From: Paludibaculum fermentans
GTDB lineage: Bacteria; Acidobacteriota; Terriglobia; Bryobacterales; Bryobacteraceae
NCBI RefSeq assembly: GCF_015277775.1
Contig: NZ_CP063849.1
Coordinates: 4,790,001-4,854,000 of the forward strand
Direction of reading: 5' to 3'
DNA length: 64,000 nucleotides
Made by a program: the position numbers and the translations under genes. This document shows positions 1 through 8,584 of the stretch, in pieces. Numbering within the stretch: position 1 is the first letter of the stretch; each line of letters begins with the position of its first letter. The notes beneath the pieces were generated by a model that saw only the letters and a list, made by a program, of their open reading frames with translations, did not search any database and was not told where the DNA came from.

Positions 1-203
1 AAGCTCTTTTTTCTGCTTGTTTCGTCTGCCCGACGTTGTCCGTCGCGGCCACAGGTTCAGAGTAACATCCCCCATACCCCTCCGCAACCGGATTCATCGT
101 TAAGATCACTTAATGATTTGCCGCATGGCACGCAACTTGCTGTGAACTCGCTACTTATCCTTCGCCAGGGTCTCTAACCGCATGCTATTCTGATGGGCGA
201 AAA
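1..203 (+). promoter_or_regulatory. Upstream region of the glycosyltransferase gene
   Basis: No coding sequence is evident here. The stretch carries the sigma-54-type promoter described separately (126-141) and a leader of about 50 bases before the GTG start at 204. The gene that lies upstream of the window edge cannot be judged. Confidence 0.5.
126..141 (+). promoter_or_regulatory. Sigma-54 (-24/-12) promoter
   Basis: The bases read TGGCACG, four bases, TTGCT. This fits the RpoN consensus TGGCACG-N4-TTGCW exactly, including the GG to GC spacing. Transcription would start near base 153, about 50 bases before the GTG start of the sugar transferase at 204. Such a promoter needs an enhancer-binding activator; none with an intact GAFTGA loop is visible in this window, so the activator is presumably elsewhere. 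Confidence 0.65.
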
Positions 204-1607
204 GTGTTCAGCCGTCAGCACCGGAAAACTCGACCGCTATTCATCGTTGCCGATATCTTGTTGATTTGGCTAGCCTTTGAGGCCGCGTATGCAACGCGCG
301 GCCGGCTCCCACTGGAGCGGGCGTTCTATCTTGAGAACTCGGTTAAGACGCTGCTGATTTTCGCCTGCCAGCTCATATGGGTCCTGAGCGGCCTGTGGCT
401 TGGGGTTTACGACACGATTCTTAGAGACCGGCGGCGGATTGCTTTGTGGAATGCCTTCCGGCAGAGCGTCCTGGGGGCAGCCGGAGTGGTCTTCTTTCAG
501 TACGCACAGCGCATCGACCTGAGCCGGCCGTTTATTGGACTACTCTTCCTTTATGCCCTGGCCTTCCTTTGCATCCTGCGACTGCTGACGCGGCTTTCGG
601 CGCCGGCATTCTTTGGAGCCGATTCTTCGCTGCGGCACCTATATGTTGTAGGGACGGGCCAGACGGCGCTCCGGGTGGGCCGGCTGATTGAGCAGAGTGA
701 ACCTTACGGCTTGCGGCTGCTGGGATTTCTGGGCGATTCGGATGGGCAGGTGAAGCTGTCGCGGGACTATTCCATTTCACCGTTGACCCGCCTACCCGAG
801 CTGCTGCGGACCCGCGTAGTGGACGAACTGGTCTTCGCTGTGACGGCGGACAAGTTGCCCCTGATGGAAGAGACCTTCCTGCTGTGTGAGGAGGAGGGCG
901 TGAGGACGCGCGTGCACGTCGACTACTTCCCGCACATTCACAGCCGGGTGGGCCTGGAACGGCTGGAAGGCGAGCCGATGCTGACTTTCGCCGGCGCGCC
1001 GCATGATGAAGTCCGGCTACTGATAAAGAGAGTCACCGATCTGGCCGGCGCGTCCATTGCCCTGATCCTGCTTTCCCCTCTCCTGGCCGTGGCCGCCCTG
1101 CTGGTGAGGCTCACTTCGCCGGGGCCGATTCTATTCCGGCAGGTGCGGTGCGGATTGAACGGGCGAAAGTTCTCGCTTTATAAGTTCAGGACCATGGTGG
1201 AGGATGCGGAGCAACAGAAGGCTGCGCTGGAACACCTGAACGTCAAGAAGACCAACTTCAAGATCCCCAATGATCCGCGGCTGACCCCGCTGGGCAAGTG
1301 GTTGAGGAAGTTCTCGATCGATGAGCTACCGCAGCTATGGAATGTTCTGCGCGGCGAGATGGCGATCGTGGGGCCGAGGCCGGCGGTACCGGACGAAGTG
1401 GACCGGTATGAACGATGGCAGCGCCGCCGGCTTCGCATGAGACCCGGCCTCACCTGCCTGTGGGCCCTGAACGGCCGCGACGAGTTGGATTTCGACGAAG
1501 TGATGCGCCAGGACCTGGCTTATATTGACCAGTGGTCGCTCAGCCTGGACTGGAGCATCATTCTGCAAACGATACCGACGGTCGTCCTGGGCAAAGGCGC
1601 CAACTAG
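204..1607 (+). CDS. Exopolysaccharide polyprenyl glycosylphosphotransferase
   Basis: Membrane sugar transferase that is expected to load the first sugar-phosphate onto undecaprenyl phosphate for exopolysaccharide synthesis. The N-terminal part has several hydrophobic segments (about residues 10-130), followed by a nucleotide-binding-like domain (VVGTGQTALRVGRLIEQ, about 147-163). The C-terminal 190 residues are a bacterial sugar transferase domain: a membrane segment after KRVTDLAGA, then SPGPILFRQVRCG, YKFRTM, a DELPQLWNVLRGEM-like stretch and VGPRPAVP. Length (467 residues) is normal for the WbaP/WcaJ-like family. The start is GTG at 204; the nearby ATG at 193 is out of frame. It lies behind a sigma-54-type promoter and has no exopolysaccharide gene downstream in this window. 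The sugar specificity cannot be read. Confidence 0.9.
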   Translation: MFSRQHRKTRPLFIVADILLIWLAFEAAYATRGRLPLERAFYLENSVKTLLIFACQLIWVLSGLWLGVYDTILRDRRRIALWNAFRQSVLGAAGVVFFQYAQRIDLSRPFIGLLFLYALAFLCILRLLTRLSAPAFFGADSSLRHLYVVGTGQTALRVGRLIEQSEPYGLRLLGFLGDSDGQVKLSRDYSISPLTRLPELLRTRVVDELVFAVTADKLPLMEETFLLCEEEGVRTRVHVDYFPHIHSRVGLERLEGEPMLTFAGAPHDEVRLLIKRVTDLAGASIALILLSPLLAVAALLVRLTSPGPILFRQVRCGLNGRKFSLYKFRTMVEDAEQQKAALEHLNVKKTNFKIPNDPRLTPLGKWLRKFSIDELPQLWNVLRGEMAIVGPRPAVPDEVDRYERWQRRRLRMRPGLTCLWALNGRDELDFDEVMRQDLAYIDQWSLSLDWSIILQTIPTVVLGKGAN

Positions 1608-1708
1608 CCTACCCGCGGCGTGACGGACGGCGCCCCTACAGCCGTTTACAAAGCGGTACATTGGACGATACCTGAAGCAGTTACGGTCCGGAATGTAGGG
1701 AGCTTTAC

Positions 1709-4636
1709 ATGCCGTCCAATCCCCATGGCGCGAGTGGCAGCATTCGTCTATCCCTGATACTCGGCGGCTTGATCCTGGGCATTGGCGCGACGGGCTACTA
1801 CTATTACGCCACCAGCAGGGCAGAGATCCGCCGGGAAGTGGCAGGAGACCTGACGTCCATCGCCAAGGAAAAGGCGACGCTGATATCAACGTGGCGCGGG
1901 GAACGGATTGCGGATGCCTCTGCGGCGGCGGCGGCGGCCGTGCTGATGCCGGCGGTGCTCAATCTGCTGGACGGGAGAGCGACCACGGCGGACCGCGCCT
2001 CCATCACCACGTGGATGGACGCCTTGCGCGGCACCTATGGCTACACGCACCTGGCCGTGGCGGACCTGACCGGACATCCTCTGTTGCAAGTGGGCCAGAC
2101 GGAGGCGTCCCGCACGCAATTCGCGGCGGCGGCGAACGAGGCGGCTTCGTCGCAGGCTCCGGTGTTCCGGGATTTCGATGCGTCGGAGAAGCTCCAAGCG
2201 CCGCATGTCGGAGTGAGTGCGGCACTGCGCCCGGTACCGGGTGGAGAGGCGCGTGGCATTCTGCTGCTGGAAGTGGACCCCGAGACGAGGCTGATTCCGC
2301 TGATCCAAATCTGGCCCACGTCGAGCCCGACGGCCGAGGCGGTGCTGCTGCGGCACGAGGGCACGGAAGTAGTGCTGCTGACAGAACTGCGTCACCAACC
2401 AGGCAGCAAGATGCTGAGGACGCAGGTGGAGCGGTTCACCGGCCGGAATGTGAGGGCGGTGGCGGGCGTACCGGGAACGGGCGAGATCTTCGACTATCGG
2501 GGCGTACCGGTGGTGGCGGCGTGGCGGGTGGTGCCGGGCACGAACTGGATCGTCGGCAGCAAGGTGGATGCGGCGGAGGTATTTGCGCCGCTGAACAACC
2601 AGGCACGGCTGCTGGGCCTGATGCTGGCCGCCCTGGTGCTGGCTGTGGCCACGACGGGCATCGTGATCTGGAGAAACCAGCAGGCAGCCCATTACGAGCA
2701 GCAGTTGGAGTCGGCCAAGGCGCTGCGGTCAGCAACGGAGCTGCTGCATGCGATTGTGGATTCGGCGCCGACGGCGATCATGACCCTGGACCCGGAGCGT
2801 GTGGTCACGAGTTGGAACCGGGCGGCGGAGCGAGTGTTTGGCTGGAGCGCCGAGGAGATCGTGGGCCGTCAAGTTCCCATCGTGCCGGCGGAGTCGGAGG
2901 CGGCGTTTCGAGCCCAGTTTCAGCGAGTGATTGACGGGGAGACGATGGAGCGCCGGGAAGTGCGCCGCAGGAGGAAAGACGGAACCGAGATTCCGCTGGA
3001 ACTGACGGCGGCGCCACTGAGGAGCGCGGATGGTTCGACGAGGGGGGCCGTGGCGCTGCTGTTGGACCTGAGCGCGCAGAAGCAGGCCGAGGGTTCGCTG
3101 CAGGAGATCGAAGACCGCTGGCAGTTTGCCGTTGAAGGAGCGGAGGAGGGTGTCTGGGATTGGAACGTCGCGAGCGGGCAGGTGTACTACTCCCGGCGAT
3201 GGAAGGAGATTCTCGGCTATCTGGACGATGAGATCTCCGATTCCCTGGAGGAGTGGCTCAGCCGCATCCATCCGGATGATGCGGAGCGGAACCTGGAGGC
3301 TGTGCAGCGCCATTTCCGGAAGGAGGCGCCGGCCTACCTCTTCGAATACAGGGCCCGGCGGAAGGATGGCCGGTATGTCTGGCTGGTGGGCCGGGGCAAG
3401 GTGATTGCGTGGGGTGAGGATGGGCACCCGCGGCGCTTCGTCGGGACGATGGTGGAGGTGACCCAGCGCAAGGAGTTGGAGGAGCGGCTGCGGCAGGCAC
3501 AGAAGATGGAAAGCGTAGGCCGCCTGGCCGGAGGGGTGGCGCACGACTTCAACAACCATCTGACGGTAATCGAAGGCTACTCGGAGCTGCTGCTGGCGCA
3601 ACTGCCGCCGGATAGTCCGTATTTCACCCAGGTGAGCGAGATCCGGAATGCGGGGCAGCGCGCGGGCATGCTGACGAGGCAATTGCTGTCGTTCAGCCGT
3701 CAACAGTCGCCCGAGACGCGCCCATTGAATCTCAACGAAGTGATCAAGGACCTGGAGAAGATGCTGCGGCGGCTGATCCGGTCGGACATCGAACTGAGCA
3801 CGGTGCTGGCACCGGACGTGCAGACCGTGCGGGCCGATCCCACACAGATGCAGCAGGTGCTGATGAACCTGGTCGTCAATGCGCGGGACGCCCTGAAGGA
3901 TGGCGGGAAGCTGATTATTGAATCCAGCAATGTGCACCTGACGGATGCGTATAGCGCGGGGCAGCAACCGGTAAAGCCGGGACCTTACGTACTGCTGACG
4001 GTGAGCGACACGGGCTGCGGCATGGACGAGGCGACGGTCCGCCAGATCTTCGAGCCGTTCTTTACGACGAAAGGGAGCGGCGAGGGCACCGGGCTTGGCC
4101 TGTGCACGGTGTACAGCATTGTGCAGCAGTTGGGCGGCTGGATCTGGGTGTATAGCGAACCAGGCAAGGGCAGCACGTTCAAGGTCTATCTGCCGGCGGA
4201 CGGACGCCCCGAGCAGCCGGATGAGCGGGCGGAGCGCCCGGCGGACGCGTTGGGGACAGAGACGATCCTGATTGCGGAGGATCACGACCAGGTGCGGGCG
4301 TTCAGTGAGTCTGTGCTGCGCGGGCTGGGGTATGAAGTATTGACGGCGCGCGATGGGGAAGAGGCCCTGCGGGTGGCGGCGGAGCACACGGGTCCGCTGC
4401 ATCTGTTGTTGACCGATGTGGCGATGCCGCGAATGAACGGGCGGGACTTGGCGCGGAATCTGGCGGCGAAGAAGCCGGGACTGAAAGTGCTGTACATTTC
4501 CGGCTACACGGCCAACGTGATCGCACAGCAGGATGTGGTGGACGAGGGGTTGGAGTTTCTGCCGAAGCCATTTACTCCGGATCAACTGGGGGAAAAGGTA
4601 CGGTCGATTCTCGGGCCGCCGCCGGAGGCGAAATAG
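1709..4636 (+). CDS. Hybrid sensor histidine kinase with PAS domains and receiver
   Basis: Membrane-bound hybrid kinase of 975 residues. An N-terminal membrane segment (about 12-33) and a second one (about 300-321) enclose an extracytoplasmic Cache-like sensor region. Two PAS/PAC domains follow (about 340-460 and 465-590; the second shows WDWNVASGQVYYS and HPDDAERNLE). The HisKA H-box is GGVAHDFNNHLTVIEGYSEL with phospho-acceptor His612, then an ATPase domain with DNA-box residues VVNARDALKDGG, DTGCGMDEATV and GEGTGLGLCTVYSI. A C-terminal receiver (about 850-970) has the acceptor Asp in LLLTDVAMP and the conserved Lys in LPKPFTP. GGGAG sits just upstream of the ATG. No partner response regulator gene is adjacent, so the target is unknown. 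Confidence 0.93.
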   Translation: MPSNPHGASGSIRLSLILGGLILGIGATGYYYYATSRAEIRREVAGDLTSIAKEKATLISTWRGERIADASAAAAAAVLMPAVLNLLDGRATTADRASITTWMDALRGTYGYTHLAVADLTGHPLLQVGQTEASRTQFAAAANEAASSQAPVFRDFDASEKLQAPHVGVSAALRPVPGGEARGILLLEVDPETRLIPLIQIWPTSSPTAEAVLLRHEGTEVVLLTELRHQPGSKMLRTQVERFTGRNVRAVAGVPGTGEIFDYRGVPVVAAWRVVPGTNWIVGSKVDAAEVFAPLNNQARLLGLMLAALVLAVATTGIVIWRNQQAAHYEQQLESAKALRSATELLHAIVDSAPTAIMTLDPERVVTSWNRAAERVFGWSAEEIVGRQVPIVPAESEAAFRAQFQRVIDGETMERREVRRRRKDGTEIPLELTAAPLRSADGSTRGAVALLLDLSAQKQAEGSLQEIEDRWQFAVEGAEEGVWDWNVASGQVYYSRRWKEILGYLDDEISDSLEEWLSRIHPDDAERNLEAVQRHFRKEAPAYLFEYRARRKDGRYVWLVGRGKVIAWGEDGHPRRFVGTMVEVTQRKELEERLRQAQKMESVGRLAGGVAHDFNNHLTVIEGYSELLLAQLPPDSPYFTQVSEIRNAGQRAGMLTRQLLSFSRQQSPETRPLNLNEVIKDLEKMLRRLIRSDIELSTVLAPDVQTVRADPTQMQQVLMNLVVNARDALKDGGKLIIESSNVHLTDAYSAGQQPVKPGPYVLLTVSDTGCGMDEATVRQIFEPFFTTKGSGEGTGLGLCTVYSIVQQLGGWIWVYSEPGKGSTFKVYLPADGRPEQPDERAERPADALGTETILIAEDHDQVRAFSESVLRGLGYEVLTARDGEEALRVAAEHTGPLHLLLTDVAMPRMNGRDLARNLAAKKPGLKVLYISGYTANVIAQQDVVDEGLEFLPKPFTPDQLGEKVRSILGPPPEAK

Positions 4637-4760
4637 ACCGGCCAAGGTGCTACCCGCGGCGAGCCAGCGAGTGACACAATAAGGGCGGCGGCTGCGCTGT
4701 GTGCCCCCTAACCAGGGCGGGCAGAGGCGCGGCCGAGGCAGAAGGAGCTTCGAGAAAGCT

Positions 4761-5378
4761 ATGCAACTGATTCCTACTGAAGATGAAGTCGTCGCCGTGT
4801 TGCGAGAGACGGGCGCCCTCCGTTCGGGCCATTTCCAGTATCCCAACGGACTGCATTCCGACCGGTACCTGCAGGTGGCGCTGGCCATGCGCCACTATGA
4901 CGTGTCGAAGATGCTGAGTGTGGCATTGACCCGGAAGCTGAGAGCGCATACGGACATTCGGGCGATGATCGGCGAACTGTCCGTGGTGGCGCCGGCGACC
5001 GCCGGGCTGCCGGTGGCCTTCGGCGTGTGCGAAGCGCTGCGGGCGAAGCAGGTGTACTGGGCCGAACGCGGAGAAGATGGCGGGCCGATGCGCTTCCGTC
5101 CGTACCTGGAACCGGCGCCGGGCGACAAGGTGCTGCTGGTGGATGACGTGCTGCGTAGCGGGCGAAAGCTGACTGAGCTCAAGGCGCTGATCGAATCGAA
5201 GGGTGCGAAGGTGGTGGGCCTGGCGGTGGTGGTCTACCAGCCGAATCCGGAGACGCCGAATTTCGGCAACCTGCCTTTTTACTACCTGGCCAAGCTGGAC
5301 GCGATGTACTACTGGGACTCGGCCGAGGCGGCGGAGAAGACCACGATTTCCGGCACTGTGGAGACGGTCTGGACTTAG
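4761..5378 (+). CDS. Orotate phosphoribosyltransferase-like protein
   Basis: Cytosolic phosphoribosyltransferase of 205 residues. The opening region (GALRSGHFQYPNGLHSDRYLQ) resembles the start of PyrE, and VLLVDDVLRSGRKLTEL is the PRPP-binding signature of type I enzymes. PyrE makes orotidine monophosphate from orotate and PRPP in pyrimidine synthesis; whether this copy does so or handles another base is inferred only from the fold. I chose ATG 4761 because AAGGAG lies 13 bases upstream and the reading frame before it is low-complexity and arginine-rich; an in-frame ATG exists at 4701. It follows the histidine kinase by 124 bases with no functional link evident. Confidence 0.75.
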   Translation: MQLIPTEDEVVAVLRETGALRSGHFQYPNGLHSDRYLQVALAMRHYDVSKMLSVALTRKLRAHTDIRAMIGELSVVAPATAGLPVAFGVCEALRAKQVYWAERGEDGGPMRFRPYLEPAPGDKVLLVDDVLRSGRKLTELKALIESKGAKVVGLAVVVYQPNPETPNFGNLPFYYLAKLDAMYYWDSAEAAEKTTISGTVETVWT

Positions 5379-5396
5379 GCCGCAGCCGCGCCGCGA

Positions 5397-8300
5397 TTAA
5401 AAACTGAGTTTGAGCCCGAACTGGAACTGCCTCGGATCATAGGCCGAGGTGAACGCCAGAGGTGTGGTCGGTGAGGCGCCCTTTATGCCGGTGATGGGCT
5501 GGCGGATGGCGCTGAGCGGGACCGCGCCCACGGTGTTGTTCACGGTTTTGAAGTTGGTGTGATTAGCCAGATTGAAGCCTTCGGCGAGGAACTCGAGGGC
5601 GGCGCGCTCAGACGAGCCCAGGCGGAAGCGGCGGGAGAGGCGCATATCCACGGAGACATAGGACGGTCCGCGGCCGATGTCGCGGCCGGCGGGGAAGGGG
5701 CGGTCGTTCGTGCTGTAGTTGTCGCCATTGACGTCGACACCCGCCAGCAGGTTGAAGGGCCGTCCGGAGTTGGCCTGAAAGATGGGGGCCAGGTTCCAGC
5801 CGCCGAGGATGTAGTTGTGCGCGGGCGACTGATAGACGGCGTTGATAACGACACGGTGGGCGTGGTGGAAGGGCGACAGGGCGCGCTCGCAGCGTTTGCA
5901 GAGCTGGTCCATGGGCGAGAAGTCGGAGTTGAAGTCGGTGAAGTCGTCGATGGCCTTGGACCATGTGTAGTGCGCGTTGAGGGTGAGATTGTTGACCATG
6001 CGGCGCTGCACCTGCAGGATGCCGGCGTGGTAGTTGGAGTTGCCGTCGTAGGTGAAGATGTTTTTCTGCAGCAGCGTGGGATCGATGCGGCCGTAGACGG
6101 GCGTGCCGTTGGGGTTGGTGGCTCCGGTGTAGAAGAGGTTGCGGCCGGAGGTGCGGGCGATCTTGAGGGCGTGGTTGAAGAGGTAACCGACGGAGACAGC
6201 CCAATCGCCGAACGCGCGCTCCATTTCGAAGCTGCCCTGCTGCGAGTAGCCCTGGCGCAGACGGTCGCTGCCAAACTCGACGCGGAGCGGGAGGCCGGGC
6301 CCGACGCGGATGCCGAGCGGCAGCAGATCGGCCGGGGTGATGGTGCGCGAGCCGAGGATCCCCTGCTTGAGCATGGTCTGGTAGATGTCAGCCGAGGTAG
6401 TGGGCCGGCCGGTTTGCGGGTTGACGATCTGGGGGATGCCGGTGATGGGCACGAAGACCTGGTTGATGGAGCGGCCGGAGAGGGCGTCGGCGATGTTGGC
6501 GACCTGGAGGTTGGTGGGCGTGTAGTAGATGCCGTAGCCGCCACGGATGACGAAGCCGCGGCTGCCGGCCGGATTCCAGGCAAAACCGAAGCGCGGGGCG
6601 AAGTTGTTTTTGTCGGTGCCGAGGACCTTCTCGTTCACTTCGATGTCGTAGCGGAGGCCGGCGCTGAGGGTGAGGTCGGGATGGACGCGCCAGCGGTCCT
6701 GGAGGAAGAGGCCGTAGCGTTTGGACCAGCCGATCCAGTTGGGATCGCCAAAACCCTGTTGGTAGAAGGTGGGCAGGCCGAGCGAGAGCGACTGGAGCGC
6801 GGAGACCGGCTGGCTGAGGACGGGGAGCAGGGCGCTCTGTCCGGCGGCCTGCAGGAACTGCGAGATCTGCTGGACGACGGCGGTGCTGCCGGCCGCTCCG
6901 GCGATGACGCTGGAGAGCGGGATGGCTTCGCCGAAGCTGAAGCGGCCGCTGAAGAAGGTCTCGGTATCGGCGGTGTCGCGGACGGGGTTGAGGTCGACGC
7001 CGAACTTGATGTCGTGAGCGTTGGAGTGGCGATTCCAGTTCTGGATGATCTGGTAGTGGCGCTCGTAGGTGCGGGAAGGCAGGAAGATCTCGCGGCCGAA
7101 GTAGCCGAAGCCGGTGACGTTCTGCTCGGGTCCGGCGCCGTCGGTGGGCGTCACGAAGACGGTGCTGAAGTTGAACATGGCGCGCGTTTCGACCACCCAG
7201 TTGCTGTTGATGACGAAGATGTCGCTGAGCATGGTGGTGCCGTCCCAGAGCTGGAAGTTGCGGCCGCGGTTGTAGGCGACGAGAGCACCGAACTGGTCGT
7301 TCTGGTTGCGGAGGGTGGAGAGGTTGCCGCGGCCATAGATGCTGTGACGGTCAGAGAAGCGGTGGTCGAGCCGGACGGAGACGGCGTTGTCGCCTTCGCT
7401 GAAGGGGAACGTTCCGCTGTTGGCCTGGAAGAGTTTGGCGACGTACGGATTGAGACCGGGCGTGAGGGCAGCGGTGAGGGCGCGGCTGAGTCCGATGAGG
7501 GTGGGGCTGCCCGAGGCATTGAGGGCGGCCAGGAGATTCTGCTGGGGGACGGTGGGGGCATTGAAGGCGGAGCGGTCCTGGAGGATGGGGACGAAAGCGG
7601 TCTCCTGGCGGGCGAGGCGTTCGTAGGCGGCGAAGAAGAAGGTGCGGTCCTTGCGGATGGCGCCGCCGAGGGTAGCGCCGGCCTGGACGCGGGTGAAGCC
7701 GGACTTTTCGGGATCGAAGAAGTTGCGGGCCTGGATGCCGCGGTTGCGGAGAAAGCCGAAGACGTTGCCGTGGAGGCCGTTGCTGCCACCGCGGGTCACG
7801 ATGTTGACGGTGCCGCCGGCGGCCCAGCCAAACTCAGCAGAAGCGGAGTTGCGGTTGATCTGGAACTCCTGGACGGCTTCCTGGCTGATGGAGGGGCGGA
7901 CGCCTCCGGAGTTGATGTAGTTCTCGACGCCGTCGATGAAGAAGCCGTTGCCGCGGCCGTTGCCGCCACCGAAGCTGATGCCGGATTGCGGCGTCTGGGC
8001 TACGCGGTAGTCCGTGCCGTCGACCATGGCGGAGGTGTCGGCGGTGGCGGGTGCAAGCAGGGCGAAGTCGAGGTAGTTGCGGCGATTGATGGGCAGGTTC
8101 TGAATGCGGCCCAGTTCAATGGTGTTGGCCTGCTGGACGCGTTCGCCTTCGACCACGGGCACATCGGCCTGGACGCTGATCTCCTGTTGTACGCCGCCCA
8201 CCACCATCTGAATGAGAAGCGAAAGGGTGTCGCCGACACGGACGTCAACGCCTTCCAGGATTTTGGTGGTGAAGCCGTCGGCCTCGACCTTGAGCCGGTA

Positions 8301-8525
8301 GTGACCGGGCGGAACAAGGGCGAAGTAGTAGGCTCCGTCCGTGTTGGTATCGGCGTTTCTGGAGATGCCCCTGGCCGCATCGCTGATGGTAAGCTTGGCA
8401 TTCGAAATGGCTCCGCCTGACTGATCGAGGACGGAACCTTTCACGCTGCCGGCATTGCTTTGTGCCTGCGGATAGACAACCAGTGGCAACAGGGCTAAGG
8501 TCAACAGGGAACGGCAGAGCATCAT
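5397..8525 (-). CDS. TonB-dependent receptor with carboxypeptidase-regulatory-like domain
   Basis: Outer-membrane receptor of about 1042 residues. After a signal peptide (LLTLALLPLVVYPQAQS) comes an Ig-like carboxypeptidase-regulatory domain (GSVKGSVLDQSGGAISNAKL, to about residue 100), a plug region with PINRRNYLDFALLAP, and a long beta barrel ending in GLKLSF, whose terminal Phe fits a BAM signal. The start is one of two adjacent ATG codons at 8525 and 8522; GGGAG lies just upstream, better than the ATG at 8555. The substrate is unknown and no SusD-like partner is present. It is more distant from the three receptors at 13-24 kb and lacks their shared SRLYGNY and RGSFGG motifs. It is divergent from the ceramidase-like gene, 59 bases away. 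Confidence 0.9.
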   Translation of the reverse strand: MMLCRSLLTLALLPLVVYPQAQSNAGSVKGSVLDQSGGAISNAKLTISDAARGISRNADTNTDGAYYFALVPPGHYRLKVEADGFTTKILEGVDVRVGDTLSLLIQMVVGGVQQEISVQADVPVVEGERVQQANTIELGRIQNLPINRRNYLDFALLAPATADTSAMVDGTDYRVAQTPQSGISFGGGNGRGNGFFIDGVENYINSGGVRPSISQEAVQEFQINRNSASAEFGWAAGGTVNIVTRGGSNGLHGNVFGFLRNRGIQARNFFDPEKSGFTRVQAGATLGGAIRKDRTFFFAAYERLARQETAFVPILQDRSAFNAPTVPQQNLLAALNASGSPTLIGLSRALTAALTPGLNPYVAKLFQANSGTFPFSEGDNAVSVRLDHRFSDRHSIYGRGNLSTLRNQNDQFGALVAYNRGRNFQLWDGTTMLSDIFVINSNWVVETRAMFNFSTVFVTPTDGAGPEQNVTGFGYFGREIFLPSRTYERHYQIIQNWNRHSNAHDIKFGVDLNPVRDTADTETFFSGRFSFGEAIPLSSVIAGAAGSTAVVQQISQFLQAAGQSALLPVLSQPVSALQSLSLGLPTFYQQGFGDPNWIGWSKRYGLFLQDRWRVHPDLTLSAGLRYDIEVNEKVLGTDKNNFAPRFGFAWNPAGSRGFVIRGGYGIYYTPTNLQVANIADALSGRSINQVFVPITGIPQIVNPQTGRPTTSADIYQTMLKQGILGSRTITPADLLPLGIRVGPGLPLRVEFGSDRLRQGYSQQGSFEMERAFGDWAVSVGYLFNHALKIARTSGRNLFYTGATNPNGTPVYGRIDPTLLQKNIFTYDGNSNYHAGILQVQRRMVNNLTLNAHYTWSKAIDDFTDFNSDFSPMDQLCKRCERALSPFHHAHRVVINAVYQSPAHNYILGGWNLAPIFQANSGRPFNLLAGVDVNGDNYSTNDRPFPAGRDIGRGPSYVSVDMRLSRRFRLGSSERAALEFLAEGFNLANHTNFKTVNNTVGAVPLSAIRQPITGIKGASPTTPLAFTSAYDPRQFQFGLKLSF

Positions 8526-8564
8526 GAGCGACTCCCAGACTGCCGACTCACACATGAACAGAGG

Positions 8565-8578
8565 GATTCTAACATCAC
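8565..8578 (-). promoter_or_regulatory. Shared 14-base motif with possible -10 element
   Basis: On the minus strand this reads GTGATGTTAGAATC, upstream of the TonB receptor that starts at 8525. The same 14-mer with one difference (GTGATGTTACAATC) occurs at 19979-19992, on the same strand relative to another TonB receptor. Each contains a good -10 hexamer (TAGAAT, TACAAT). No convincing -35 element was found here. It could be a promoter element or a regulator site. Confidence 0.3.
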
Positions 8579-8584
8579 ATTGAT

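Noticed and set aside
2729-4888. A 719-codon minus-strand frame opposite the hybrid kinase
   Set aside because: Rich in Arg, His, Leu, Pro and Gln as expected from reading the kinase backwards; no conserved motif.
5559-8420. A 953-codon open frame on the plus strand opposite the first TonB receptor
   Set aside because: It is an antisense shadow of a GC-rich gene: composition is dominated by Gly, Val, Glu, Ala and Asp, with no domain and no ribosome site. The minus strand carries recognisable receptor motifs.
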